Counted from the stretch's first letter, positions 33,202-44,523 are shown. The stretch: 64,000 bases of DNA from Manihot esculenta (GCF_001659605.2 NC_035176.2:33846716-33910715); one strand, 5' to 3'. The notes: generated from the letters alone by a model not told the origin. Made by a program: numbers and translations.

Positions 33202-33825
33202 ATCGGGATGGCTCCATATGAAGCTTTATATGGAAGGAAGTGCAGGTCACCCGTTTGCTGGGAAGAAGTTGGAGAAAAGGCCTTGGCAGGGCCTGAGCTA
33301 GAAGAGATCACCAGCAGGGTGGTACCCTTAATCAGAGAGAGAATCAAGACGGCTGCAAGCAGACAGAAGAGTTATGCAGACATCCACAGAAGACTAGTAG
33401 AGTTCCAGGAGGGGGATCTGGTATTGCTCAAGGTGTCTCCAATGAAAGGAGTGGTTCGGTTCGGGAAGAAGGGTAAGCTGGCTCCGCGGTACATCGGACC
33501 CTTTGAAGTCCTGCAAAGGATTGGGAATGTATCGTACAAGCTGGATTTACCTGCTTCAATGGAGAGAATCCATCCGGTTTTCCATGTTTCTATGTTGAGA
33601 AAGTTTGTGTGAGATCCGGGCAAGGTTCTTAGTGAGCCTGATGTGGAGATCCAAAAGGATCTCACCTATGTTGAGCAGCCGGTACGGATTCTGGACACTC
33701 AAATCAGGAAGCTGAGAAACAAGGAAATCCCGATGGTGAAAGTCCTTTGGAACCACCACAATATGGAAGAGTGCACTTGGGAGACACGGGAGTCCATGCT
33801 CCGGCAATATCCTCATCTCTTTTAA
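33202..33825 (+). pseudogene. pol: Element C Pol, last part: integrase C-terminus and chromodomain
   Basis: It resumes at [12 protein letters not shown] after the second ATCGG copy, exactly in frame. It holds the integrase C-terminal part ([14 protein letters not shown]) and the chromodomain ending YPHLF. A TGA at 33610-33612 replaces the Ser of KFVSDP (TCA to TGA) just before the chromodomain. The frame is otherwise intact to the natural stop. Confidence 0.92.
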
Positions 33826-33874
33826 GGTTAGTTTCTATGTGTTTTATGTTGTATGCCTTGCATGTGCTATTGAG

Positions 33875-33896
33875 GAACATTCGGGGATGAATGTTC
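33875..33896 (+). other. Pre-PPT hairpin, element C
   Basis: GAACATTCG, loop GGGA, TGAATGTTC. One closing pair is G-T, which would be a tolerated G-U wobble in RNA. Confidence 0.75.
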
Positions 33897-33898
33897 TT

Positions 33899-33911
33899 AA
33901 GGGGGGGAGAA
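33899..33911 (+). promoter_or_regulatory. Polypurine tract, element C
   Basis: A purine run with seven G immediately before the LTR, identical in form to A. Confidence 0.92.
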
Positions 33912-34088
33912 TGTAATACCCGGCTAGACTCCGGTATCGGAATTCCTACCGTCCGGTGGAATCTCGGATGTCAAAAGCCTCTAGAAGGGTAAAACCATGT
34001 TTTCATAAAATGTTTTAATGTGTTTCATGTTTTAAGCATGAAAGAAAATGAGTTTTTGCATGAAAATTGCATTGGAGGAAAACTCAGG

Positions 34089-34230
34089 TTCGGCCGCCGA
34101 ACCTCAAGTTCGGCCGCCGAACATGTATGCGTTTCGGGTGTGCTTTAGGCCCCCGAAAGCATAAGTGAGGGAAGTCCAGGTTCGGCCGCCGAACATGGCA
34201 TGCATGCGGAGGCACATTCGGCCCCCGAAC
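34089..34230 (+). repeat. Upstream GCC-box palindromes, LTR C
   Basis: Three perfect TTCGGCCGCCGAA units and variants (TTAGGCCCCCGAA, TTCGGCCCCCGAA) lie just upstream of the TATA box. Confidence 0.8.
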
Positions 34231-34247
34231 GTGGTCTGGCCAACCAC

Positions 34248-34254
34248 TATAAAA
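34248..34254 (+). promoter_or_regulatory. TATA box, LTR C
   Basis: TATAAAA in the CCACTATAAAAGGGTCCC context. An AAGGTGAGTC donor-like site follows about 50 bases later. Confidence 0.75.
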
Positions 34255-34771
34255 GGGTCCCTTAGCCGAAAACGGGCGAGCTTTCTTCCCATTTTCGACC
34301 AAGGTGAGTCTCCACCGTCCCTCACCCATTTTTGATGTTCTTCCTCTAAATCTTTCAAGATTTTCACTTGTTTTAACTTGGTTTTGAAGATTTAAGCTTT
34401 TGAGCAAAGTTTTGGAGCTTGGAGGTTCAAGAACCAAATCTCTCCCAACTCCGAGTTTTTGGTCGTCTCTCTCGATCTTCAAGAGGTAAGAGCCGATCTT
34501 AAGCTCGTTTTATGTTTTAAATAAGTTTTATGCAAGATCTATGGGTTAGAATGCATGTTTAGGTTATGGTTATGTTTATGGGTATAAATGTATGTTCTTG
34601 AGCAATGTGGATGCTTGATGTGTTGTAGATGGGGTTTATGATGGTTTGAGACCCCTAGGAACATGTATGCTTGTGTTTGTGTGTTGTAGAATAGATTTGA
34701 TGCATGTTTGATAAGTTTGGAGGCGAAATGTGCATTGGGAGCCAAGTTTCTGCCCTTTGGCAGAAACCAGG

Positions 34772-35010
34772 TTCGGCAGCCGAAGGACTTTCGACCGCCG
34801 AACATGGCTGGGGAGGCAGCCTTTCGGCTGCCGAAGCTTGCCCCCGAAAGGAGACTTTCGTCTCTGTCTGGCAGTTTCGGCCGCCGAAGGTGCCGCCGAA
34901 CATGCATGAGTTTCGTCTCTGTCTGGGAGTTTCGGCCGCCGAAGGTGCCGCCGAACCTGCCTGACTTTCGGCTCTGGAGGGACTTTCGGCCGCCGAACCT
35001 GCCGCCGAAA
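34772..35010 (+). repeat. Downstream GCC-box palindrome array, LTR C
   Basis: Three perfect units plus TTCGGCAGCCGAA, TTCGGCTGCCGAA and TGCCGCCGAA variants, interleaved with TTTCGTCTCTGTCTGG phrases, in the transcribed leader. Confidence 0.8.
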
Positions 35011-35188
35011 GTACCCTGTTCAAGCCTTCTTTGCATGATTTTGTATGGTTGTTTCATGATGTTTTAGGGGGTTTTTGGGGAGTAGTTTATAGTTATGTTC
35101 AGGTATGTTTGGTCCCTCATTTGAGTCCACCTGTGTAGGTTCGGACCCGAGGAACCGAGGACCCCAGCAGTGAGTTCAGCTGCTTCGG

Positions 35189-35455
35189 TGAAATTGGGCC
35201 AAAGGTCAAGGGTTCGAGCAGTGGGGGAGGCGACCTAATTCCCAGAGGAAGGAATTGGGCCAAATCCACTCGGGCTAGGGCGGGCCGTAATGGCTTCCCC
35301 GAGGGACAAATCCTGCCTGGAACCCGTGAGGGTGAAGGGATGTTAAGAGCTGCTCACGACGCCAGTGGAAAGCCCGAGGTGGCAAGAGGCCAGGCGAGGG
35401 ATAGCCCTGGGCCGTGAACGGTAACAGTGCCGGGGATCACGTCCGGGCTGTTACA
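35189..35455 (+). other. Foreign 267-bp GC-rich block inside LTR C
   Basis: Family similarity stops after GCTGCTTCGG and resumes at GGCACGATAGTGG. The block between begins TGAAATTGGGCC and ends TCCGGGCTGTTACA, so it has TG...CA ends like an LTR, but no target duplication flanks it. It replaces about 260 bases of normal LTR. It contains no palindromes or open frame of note. It may be an LTR fragment of another family joined by recombination or template switching. Confidence 0.55.
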
Positions 35456-36189
35456 GGCACGATAGTGGAACTCGAAGACCAGGAGCCCAGAGGAGGCCCT
35501 GGGATAATGGTAAGTAATGTATGTATGACAGGAAGACCAGGACCCCATACTACGGCCTGGCACAGAGTTAACTTGGACTAATTGGTGACAAGTTCACCTA
35601 ACCCTTATGTGAATTGTCTGTGTTATGATGCATTTCATTGGAGCATAGTGTTATATGTTTTATAGTTCTGCTCACTGGGCTTTTAGCTCACCCCTCTCCC
35701 TTTACCCCCAGGCTTGCAGGTACAGGATAGAGCAGGAGTCCGAATAGAGTAATGAAGTTTTGTTTATGTAATAGCTAGCAATGGACATGATCAAATTATA
35801 ATGTAAAGTCTTAATCAGTATAGTTATGTAATGAGATGATGTTTATGGATGTTAGAGTGTGCTTGACCATAGATTGTTGTTATCCCTTTTTATACATGAT
35901 CTTGGTTATTTTATGTCATTTATGCAAACCAACTCAGCATATGTTATGTCACCCATTTGGGGGCACTGATGAGATCCCACAGAGGGATCAATGTTATGTT
36001 TATGTTATGCACAGGTTGAGTTTGGTTGATGTATATGGAAAGAAAAGTTTTAATTTTTATGTATGTTGTTGATCATGTATGGGATTATACAAGTTTACAG
36101 GTTATATGTCAGGCTTGCTACGGGTCCCGGCGGCCTTAAGCCGATCTGGATCCTAGCGCCGGTAGCGGTCCGATTTTCGGGTTGTTACA

Positions 36190-37416
36190 TGATCTCTTTC
36201 AATTCTTGATGTGTTTAGTGCCAAAAACTTAAGAGCAAGTAGGAGAAAAATTTCTTCTTTTTCTCTAAGAGGTTCAGCCAAAGAGAGGAGGTGGAAGAAG
36301 TGTGTCTTTCTTTCTCCTTTTTCTCACCTATATATAGCCACATCTTCAGAGTCCTATTAGGGTTTCACTTCCCCTTATTTTAGGAATTCTAATTCAGCCA
36401 AGAGACTGAAAAATCTGGAGAGGAAGTTTTGATTTAATTTGAATTTAAATCCAATTAGATATTGGCATTTAATTCAAAATAAATTTTCTTAAAACAAGCC
36501 CTAATTCTATTAAGACTATCTCTCTTTTCACTAATTAATTAAACCTTTTAATTAACTAATTATATCATACCTTAAGCCGCATTAAGTGGCCCTAAGAATG
36601 TATGCCGAAATTCACTTGAGTCCATTGATAATATTTTAAACAAAACACTTATTAATGGCTCGATAAGGAAAAGACCAAAGTACCCTTTGTCCAAATTTCA
36701 TCGTGTGCAATCCTGTAGGACTATTCAATGTTGACAACAGATTTTTAAGATTCATAAATTATTTTTGGTCTCTAGCAAAATATTATAATTATCCAAATTG
36801 AATAGTTATGAATTTGCTCAGAAAATCACCCTACTAGTGAACTAGTACAATCCTTTGCCATAAGATATCATGATTTGCATAAGGCATGGAACAAGTCATC
36901 CTTGCTCATTGCTAAATCATTTTTCTTGACCTATTAGTGATACTAAATCAATAAAATTAATGATAACTCTTATCATACAACTTGAGTGTGGCCACACTCT
37001 TCGTAGTTTTATTAGTTAAGTGGCCGATGATATTTTCTCTTTCTTCGAGAGAGGCAATCCCTTCACTTCTCTTATGTTGCTTAGCATGAATCGTGGCATG
37101 CCCAATCATACCCGTACTTGCCAACCCATTTACGGGCACATTAGGTATAAGTCAAAGTATACAAGGACTCATCTAGGCATCCATAGATATTTTTGGTCTA
37201 AGGACTTCTAGTACAAATATCACTAGAGAGACACTTATAACTTTCAACCATGTAGTGTTCTCGTAAGTGGATTGTTTTCAAATATAATGTTCTTAACTTG
37301 TATTTATGTTCTCTGATTGATATCTAATATCTATGACTCGTAAAACATAACCATCTCATAGAGACCATACTAGCCTTAGTTCAATGTCACTCCCATGACA
37401 ATGATTGACCATACTA
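36190..37416 (-). repeat. Copia element H: 3' LTR, left piece
   Basis: It is unrelated to the chromovirus LTRs and AT-rich. Read on the minus strand it continues the LTR that begins TGTTAG at 56379, after removal of F. A TATATATA box lies at 36329-36336. The left edge ends ...AGAGATCA against element C without the TAACA terminus expected to pair with TGTTAG, so the LTR probably continues on the far side of C. The last bases TACTA (37412-37416) are the likely left target duplication of F. No gene is present. Confidence 0.7.
36329..36336 (-). promoter_or_regulatory. TATA box, copia LTR H
   Basis: TATATATA reads the same on both strands. In minus orientation it follows GTGGC and precedes a short pyrimidine-rich leader. 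Confidence 0.55.
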
Positions 37417-38054
37417 CCCGAAAATCCGGACCGCTACCGGCGCTAGGATCCAGATCGGCATAAGGCCGCCGGGACCCGTAGCAAGCCTACTATGCATCTT
37501 GTACAGCTGGTATAATCCCAAACATGATCCAACATTTTCATAAAACATTTAAAACTTTACCTTTAACCAGTTTGACCTGTGTATGCACTATGACTGAACT
37601 CATAGAACCCCTAGGGTCAGCATACCCTACGTCAAACTCGGTCCATCACATGTAACAACATAAAATAAAACTCATGTACAAGGGATTATCCAACTCGGGC
37701 CAAGCACAATACTATAACTCTAAACATAACATAAAGTCATATTACAATATAACTCTTTTACATCCTTACATAACTTTACATTACATCATGTCCACTACTA
37801 CTCTATTACATATCAAGACCATAACCATATCTCGTCGTCTTCCTGAACTACCTCTGACCCTGCAAACCTGGGGTTAGGGGAGAGGGGTGAGCTAAAAAGC
37901 CCAGTGAGCAGAAACCACAAAAGAAAACAGTTCATTTTAACGTATGCTATCATGGAATGCGTCACATCACAAATATATCACTTCAAGGATGAATCTGTCA
38001 CCAATAGCCCTCTACATATCAATCTCGTACCATAACAAGTCAACAATACTCTAT

Positions 38055-38170
38055 GCCAGGGGCGATACGGCCACGCCTGGACTCCACATACTCTATGCCA
38101 GGGGCGATACGGCCACACCTGGACTACTCATGCTCTATGCCAGGGGCGATACGGCCACACCTGGACTACT
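38055..38170 (-). repeat. Three 42-base tandem units, LTR F
   Basis: Each unit carries CCAGGGGCGATACGGCCAC and CCTGG; the CCAGG/CCTGG ends pair and an inner GGC/GCC pair is possible. The same triple is in the 5' LTR near 54315-54430. Confidence 0.78.
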
Positions 38171-39456
38171 CATCTCATATCATATCATACATGCCATATC
38201 ATATCATTTCATATCATGTCATAACATACTGAGGGCTAGAGGATCATCCAGTATCCATCCACATCATTGTCATCGTATTATGCAATGCATCATATTCGTG
38301 AATTCTAATGCAAACAACCTATTACATAACATGGTATTCATGATGCATGAACATGCTGAAAACATTTGATTTAAAACATAAGGGTTAGTTCCACTCACCT
38401 CTGGCTAGCTCTGGACTAACTCTGAAGCAGCTAACACTGCTGAACACCTCGGTTCCTCGGGTCCGATCCTACACAGGTGGACTCCGGTGAGGTGCCAAAC
38501 ATACTCTAAACAATACATAAACAACTCCCCGAAAAACCCCCTAAAAATCCTCAAAACAAACATAGAAAACACCCATGAAAGGGCTAGACAGGGCACTTTC
38601 GGCGGCACCTTCGGCGGCCGAACTCTCTCTCCAGAGACGAAAGTCAGACACTTTCGGTGGCCGAACATTACCTTCGGCGGCCGAAAGTCTGCTTTCAAGC
38701 CAAAACCCAACTTTCGGGGGCAATGTTAGGCGGCCAATCCCTGCATCCTCAGGCAGGTTCGGCGGCCGAAACCACCTTCGGCGGCCGAACCTGAGTTCAT
38801 CCAGAACTCAGCCTTTGTGCATTTCAAGCCTCCCAAACCTTCCATACACCCCAAAACAAGCACCCAATTTCTCAAACACATGCATACATCCTTAACCATG
38901 CACAAAGGAGCTCAAACAAGCTTAAACTCCCAAAAACAACATCTAAAGCATACATAGATAGTTTATGACCCACATAGGCCAAAACCATCAAAACAAACCA
39001 AACCTCACATACTCTTTCTCAATCATGCATACTCTCTCCCATAAGCTCAAGGGGCTTGAAAACTAACTTAAACCCCAACACAAACATCACATGAACATAC
39101 ATTATCATACATTGGGCATAAAACCCACATAAACCCTAACATGCATATCTACCCATCAAAACCTCTTAAAACTCACTTAAAACTTCATGAAACGTAAAAG
39201 AAAGTATAGATCCACACTTACCTCTTGAAGATCGAGGGTTTGTGCGAGCTCTAACTTGGAGATGGGAGGAAACTACTCCTTGGGTCTCCAAGCTCCCAAA
39301 ACTTTGATCTAAGCTTGAAAACTCTTCAAAACAACCATGGAACTCATAAAAATATGAAGGAGATGAAGAGAAAACATGAAAATGACCAAAGGAGGACATG
39401 AACACACCTAAGCTCGAGAATGGGGAGAAATCTCGCCCATTTTCGGTCTGAGGGGC

Positions 39457-39463
39457 TTTTATA
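39457..39463 (-). promoter_or_regulatory. TATA box, 3' LTR of F
   Basis: TATAAAA on the minus strand in the CCACCTATAAAAGCCCC context. Confidence 0.75.
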
Positions 39464-39839
39464 GGTGGCCAGCCAAACCTCCTTCGGCGGCCTAACATGC
39501 ATGCAAAACACCCCCATGTTCGGCGGCCGAACTTGAGGTTCGGCGGCCGAACCTGGTTTGTTCAAACATAGCTTTCGGAGGCCAAAAGTACTCCCGAACC
39601 CTTCCCATGTTCGGCGGCCGAACTTCACTTTCGGCAGCCGAACCTGGCAAAAACCTCCTTGGTCCTTTCTTTTCAAAACTCACTTCTTTTTCATTTAAAA
39701 CCATGAAATCAGTAAAAATCATTTTGGAAATCACATTTTACCCCTCTAGAAGACTCTGGCATCATCAAAATTCCATATTCCAACGGAGATTCCGCCGGAA
39801 GGTAGGGATTCCGATGCCGGAATCTAGCCGGGTATTACA

Positions 39840-39853
39840 TTCTTCCCCCCTTT
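39840..39853 (-). promoter_or_regulatory. Polypurine tract, element F
   Basis: On the minus strand, AAAGGGGGGAAGAA abuts the LTR, identical to the D variant. Confidence 0.92.
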
Positions 39854-39855
39854 AA

Positions 39856-39877
39856 GAACATTCATCCTCGAATGTTC
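39856..39877 (-). other. Pre-PPT hairpin, element F
   Basis: On the minus strand, arms GAACATTCG and TGAATGTTC flank AGGA. The stem is kept with one G-U closing pair; the loop differs from GGGA. Confidence 0.7.
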
Positions 39878-39949
39878 AAACAAACAAACAGGCAACTCAA
39901 AGCATAGCATCTAACATACATAAGCAAGCAAGCAACAAGCAAGCAAAAC

Positions 39950-42162
39950 CTAAAAACCTCTCTTCTAAAAGAGAGACACGGTCATTGCTGGAGTATAAAC
40001 TCTCGGTCTCCCTGGTGCACTTTTCATCTTAAGGTGATTCTAAGGGGCTTTCACCATCGGGATTTCCTTGTTTCCACACTTTCTGACTTGTGTGTCTGCA
40101 GTCCGTACTAGCTGCTCAACATAGGTGAGATACTCTACGGTCTCCGCCTCTGGTTCCTTTAAGAACCTCACTCGGACCCGACACGAACTCATATATTGTG
40201 GAAACATGGAAAAACGAATGGATCTCTTCCATTGAAGTGGGTAAACCTAACTCGTGGGATGCATTCCCAAATCCTTTGCAGGATTTCAAAGGGTCTAATG
40301 TATCTGAGAGCTAATTTACCTTTCCGCCCATAGCGAATCACCCTCTCTTTAGGAGACACCTCCAGCAAACCTCGACTTCCTCGAGAACCTCAATACGCTT
40401 CCGCCGCGCACTCTGATAAAACTCTTCTTCTCTTCTGAAACTCTACATGCCTCTTGTGGACAACTTCATAACTCTCCTGCTGACTCTCAGCAGTTCTGAT
40501 TCCTTTCTTTCTGACTATGCAACTCTTTCGATCTGTAAGGATCTGTCCTCATACCTTATACAGGTACCACTTCCACATCTTGAGTGCAAAGGTTACCATC
40601 GCCATCTCTAGATCATGTGTAGGATGATTCAACTCATGCTTCTTCAGCTACCTAGAAGCATAAGCAATCATTCTACCACTATACAATAACACACAATCTA
40701 GTCCCACACGGGACGCATCACAGGACACTGTGACATCTTCATTATTGGCGGACAGAGCCACCACTGGTGCTGACATCAACATTTCCTTTGGCTTTTCAAA
40801 GCCCTCTTCAATATGAGTAGACCACACAACCCTCTGGTTCTTCTTGATCCATCTGGCCATAGGAGCGGCAACTATAGAGAAGTTCTAGATGAACCTCCAT
40901 TAGGTAACCTGCCCAACCCAAAAAGCTCTTGACCTTAGTCATTACCATGGGCCTGGGCTAGTCGGCTACAACTTCAACTTTCTCAGGTCTACTTCACTTT
41001 CTTTTCTCCGACACACATGACCCAAGAAGGATATGCTTCTCGACCAGAACTCACATTGGAGAACTAGGCATCCAAGCCATGTTCTCTCAGGATTTGCAAT
41101 CCTGATTTCAGATGATGGGCATACTCTTCCGCATTTCTGGAACTCGCCGAGATACCGTCAATGAAGACAATAACGGAGTGATCCAGAAACCGACTAAAAC
41201 TCTGCTTATGAGATCCATGAATGATGTAGGGGCGTTCATTAACCCGAACGACATTCCTAGGAACTCATAGTGGCCATATCTGGTTCTAAACACTGCTCTC
41301 TGCACATCTTCTTCCTTGATCTTAACTGATGGTACCTAGACTTCAGATCTATCTTGGAAAGGCAACTAGCCCCGGCTAGCTGGCTTAAAATAGACCGTCG
41401 ATCCAAGGTAACAAATACTTGTTCTGGGTAGTGACTTTGTTCAACGACTAGTGGTCGACACAAAGTCCTAGGGATCCATCCTTCATCCTCATAACAATAC
41501 TAGAACACCCCAAGGCGAAGTGCTCAGTCAGATGGGAACCCTTAACTACCAACTTATACCATTGCTCTTACATCTCTTTAAACTTTGTTGATACCATCCT
41601 GTGGGGAGGGATAGAGATTGGTCCAATTCTATGCATTACTTCTATTTTGAACTCTATCTCCCTGACAGGTGGTAGTCCTGGGAACTCGTCTGGGGAAACA
41701 TCTAAAACTCTCTAACAATGGGCACTGAGGCGGGCTCCCTGACCTGACTGCTATACTCTCTCTGAAGAGCTAGAACCCCTGACAACTTTTCCTGAACAAC
41801 CTACGAGCCTATAGGGTTGATACTGAACCTCTAGTTATCCCTACTCTGTCCCCTCTAAGGACTACCTCTGATCCATCCTGACCTCTGAACCTGACTACTT
41901 TGTCTCTGCAGACTAGGCAGTACCACTAGTAGAAGAACCAATCCAACCCTAGAATGACGTCAAACAGTCAAATCTAGAACCGCTAGGTCAGCTGGAAGGC
42001 ATCTACTCACAACACATACTCTGACTATACCGGCAGACTGACTCTGCCACAGATGGATCACACTTGGGTGCACTGACCCCAAGGGGATACTCTAACCCAT
42101 AAGCTATCAACCCAACCTCACAAGGGCTCACAAGCAAACAAAGAAAAGAGAAACATCAGGGT
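39950..42162 (-). pseudogene. pol: Decayed pol of element F
   Basis: Read on the minus strand, degenerate protease, reverse transcriptase and RNase H run from 42162 to about 40540. The integrase zinc domain and catalytic core are absent. Integrase C-terminus and chromodomain remnants follow from about 40520 to 39970. Stops and frameshifts are numerous; for example the [10 protein letters not shown] motif reads as a disrupted VFIDGIS. A stretch near 40385-40440 absent from A, B, C and G is shared with D. The amount of damage greatly exceeds the LTR divergence, so pol was probably dead before this copy inserted. Confidence 0.88.
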
Positions 42163-42335
42163 TCATGAAACAGACACACCAGAACATACCAGAGTGAGAT
42201 TACCTGATCCCATCGGGTTCGATGTGTTAGCCTCCTGCTGGGTCATGGCGAAGATCCGCGCTGGAGCTGATGGACCTTCCCCACGGGAACTTGCTGAAGA
42301 AGGGGCTGTCCCCCTGTCTCCGCCTCTACCACTGC
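42163..42335 (-). CDS. gag: C-terminal end of element F Gag, separated by G
   Basis: This is the continuation of the F Gag frame after removal of G and one CCTGA copy. It encodes the Gly/Arg-rich linker and the ARIFAMTQQEA motif, then stops at a frame disruption where the protease DPGAS motif should be. Together with the upstream piece it gives 544 codons including stop, an exact multiple of three. Confidence 0.75.
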
Positions 42336-42607
42336 CCTGATGTAATACCCGGCTCGAGTCCGGCATCGGCATTCCTGTCGTCCGGTGGAATCTCGGGTGT
42401 CGGAACCCTCGAGAAGGGTAATGCATATGTTTTCCAAGGTATTTTCACTTGTTTTCATGTTTTGAAGTGTTAAAAGACTTGAGTTTTGAAAGAAAAGCAA
42501 CAAGGGAGAAATGCAAAGGTTCGGCCGCCGAAGGTCACTTTAGGCCGCCGAACATTGCATGGTTGCGGCTTCACGTTCGGCTGCCGAAGGTGGTCTGGCC
42601 AGCCACC

Positions 42608-42614
42608 TATAAAA
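42608..42614 (+). promoter_or_regulatory. TATA box, 5' LTR of G
   Basis: TATAAAA in the GCCACCTATAAAAGGGCC context. Confidence 0.78.
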
Positions 42615-43796
42615 GGGCCAAGGGTCGGTGGAAGGAGGTTATTTCTCCTCCACTTGCAGCCAGAGGTGAGTTTCAGCCTCTCCTACGTTGACTTTCATGT
42701 TTTCCATGATTTTCATCAAATCTTTCAAGAGTTTTAAGAGTTTTGGTGACTTATGAAGGTTTTGAGCAAAAGAATCAAGTTTTGAAGCTTGGAGCTTTGG
42801 AAGAGCTTTTCTTCCTATCTCCACGTTAGGATCCTTCATCCTCACGTTGTGTAAGAGGTAAGTGAAGATCCTGAGCTTCTTTGATGATTTTGAAGGTTTT
42901 ATGAAGTTTGTATGGGTAGTAGGCATGTTTAGGTTTAGGTGAGGTTTTGGTGATTTGTGGTGTTCCAGCATGATTAAGTGTTATGTGCTATGTTTGTTTG
43001 GGGTTTTAGGGTAGTTTGAGACCCCTTTGTGCATATATATGTGTATATGCTAGTTGGGAGTAGTTGATATGCATGTTTGTAGGTTTTTGGGCAAAGTTTG
43101 CATGAAACAGAGCAGGGTTCTGTCCTTCGGGCAAAACCAGGTTCGGCCGCCGAAGGAAGGTTCGGCCGCCGAATCACTTGTGGAGGCAGTTCGGCTGCCA
43201 AAGGTTGCCCCCGAAAGCTAGGCTTTCGGTTTAGACAGAGACTTTCGGTCGCCGAAAGAGGGAGTTCGGCCGCCGAAAGTGTGTGAGTTTCGTCTCTGCA
43301 CGAGACCTTCGGCCGCCGAAGGTGCCGCCGAACATGCATGAGTTTCGTCTCTGGAGTAGGGTTTCGGCCGCCGAACCTGCCGCCGAAAGTGCCCTGTCCA
43401 GCTTTCTTTTGCATGTTTTATGTGTTGGTTTTAGGATTAGTTAGAGGGGTTTTGGGGAGTTTCTGAGCGATGTTCTTGAGTAAGGTTGGTTCCTCATTTG
43501 AGTCCACCTGTGTAGGTACGGACCAGAGGCATCAGGGAGGTCAGCAGTGAATCCAGTGTCATAACCTGCAGAGTCAGTTCAGAGCAAAGTAAAGGTGAGT
43601 GGAATTTAACTTAATGTTTTAATCTGAGAACTGAATATTTTATCATGCTTCATGCATCATGAATATGCTATAGGGTGAGTGCATTAGTGTACACAAAGAT
43701 GATGCATTGCATTTATCCTTGTACTTGGCATTGCTCCTTGTACATTGCTTATGTGAGACGGCACGGACTTCGTGAGGATTCATTAGCCCTCAGAGG

Positions 43797-43868
43797 AAAG
43801 ACCTGGAACAGCCCTATGGGGACCAGGCACACAAAGACCTGGAACAGCCCTACGGGGACCAGGCACAT
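43797..43868 (+). repeat. Two tandem units, 5' LTR of G
   Basis: Two nearly identical units reading CCTGGAACAGCCCTA(C/T)GGGG then ACCAGG. Outer CCTGG/CCAGG and inner CCC/GGG can pair. They occupy the same LTR position as the triples in A, B and F. Confidence 0.78.
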
Positions 43869-44511
43869 GGTACTGAGGTACCCCAGATGAGATAGAGGGA
43901 GTTTTGATCCGTCCGGCCGAGGTGATGTGATTATGTGTTGCATTCCATGAGAGCATGTTTTATCACCTGGTATTTTATTCCTATTCTACTCACTGGGCTA
44001 TCGTAGCTCATCCCTCTCCCCTAATTCCAGTTGTGCAGGTTCAGAGGTCAGAGAGAACTCAGCAGGGTACAGGAAGAGTACAGAGTGTTGTAATAGCTAG
44101 TGTGGACATGTAAATGTATAGAGACAGTGTATATGTACATGTAATTCTATAGTGTATAGAATAGTGCTTGACTTATAAGACTTGTAATCCCTTTGTGGAG
44201 TCACATGATCAGGTTATGTATGTTTCTTTATTGTTGTCTGTTTATGAGCAAAACCAGGCTTAACATTATGAGTTTGATCCGCCTAGAGCCATAAGGAGCT
44301 CTAGTAGGGATTGGTAGAGCACAGAGAGAGTGCATGCACAGGTTAAGCCTTAGAATGAAGAAAAGTTTTATGTGTTTTACAGAAACTGTATGATCATGTA
44401 TGGGATTTCACAGGTATACACAGGATAGCAGGCTTACTACGGGTCCCGGCGACCTTAAGTCGATCTGGATCCTAGTGCCGGTGGCAGTTCGGTTTCCGGG
44501 CTGTTACAGAT

Positions 44512-44523
44512 TGGTATCAGAGC
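44512..44523 (+). promoter_or_regulatory. Primer binding site, element G
   Basis: TGGTATCAGAGC three bases after the LTR, complementary to initiator methionine tRNA. Confidence 0.95.

Larger units (their letters stand above)
11515..36189 (+). mobile_element. Element C: chromovirus split by B and D, 5' end outside window
   Basis: Present are the end of the untranslated leader, Gag-Pol in three pieces, hairpin, polypurine tract and 3' LTR. The 5' LTR and primer site are missing and should lie upstream, because minus LTR E interrupts the leader. Removing B and D and one copy of each target duplication restores a frame of 1665 codons with no shift, close to the 1658 of A. The first bases after its 3' LTR (TGATC) are copia LTR sequence, so C appears to have landed inside copia element H. 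Confidence 0.88.
33912..36189 (+). repeat. 3' LTR of element C
   Basis: It runs from TGTAATACC to TTGTTACA. Promoter and leader palindrome arrays and the conserved pyrimidine/CAG block are present. The segment that in LTR J holds the GTGAGTGG donor region is replaced by a foreign block (35189-35455). Its 5' partner is outside the window, so age cannot be estimated here. Confidence 0.92.
37417..39839 (-). repeat. 3' LTR of element F (outer 8 bases lost)
   Basis: On the minus strand it starts TGTAATACC at 39839 and ends at the CGGG of the family terminus, lacking TCGTTACA. Palindrome arrays lie near 38597-38795 and 39482-39645. Three 42-base tandem units are at 38055-38170. It is about 65 bases shorter than the 5' LTR in the leader array. 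Confidence 0.9.
42341..44508 (+). repeat. 5' LTR of element G
   Basis: It runs from TGTAATACC to GCTGTTACA. Palindromes lie upstream (42520-42590) and downstream (43141-43390) of the TATA box. Two tandem units at 43797-43868 have CCTGG/CCAGG ends. The leader has donor- and acceptor-like signals as in the other LTRs. Confidence 0.95.

Noticed and set aside
35189..35455. tRNA or SINE from the GGTTCGAGCAG phrase resembling a B box
   Set aside because: No A box at proper spacing, no cloverleaf, no A-rich tail. Left as an unassigned foreign block.
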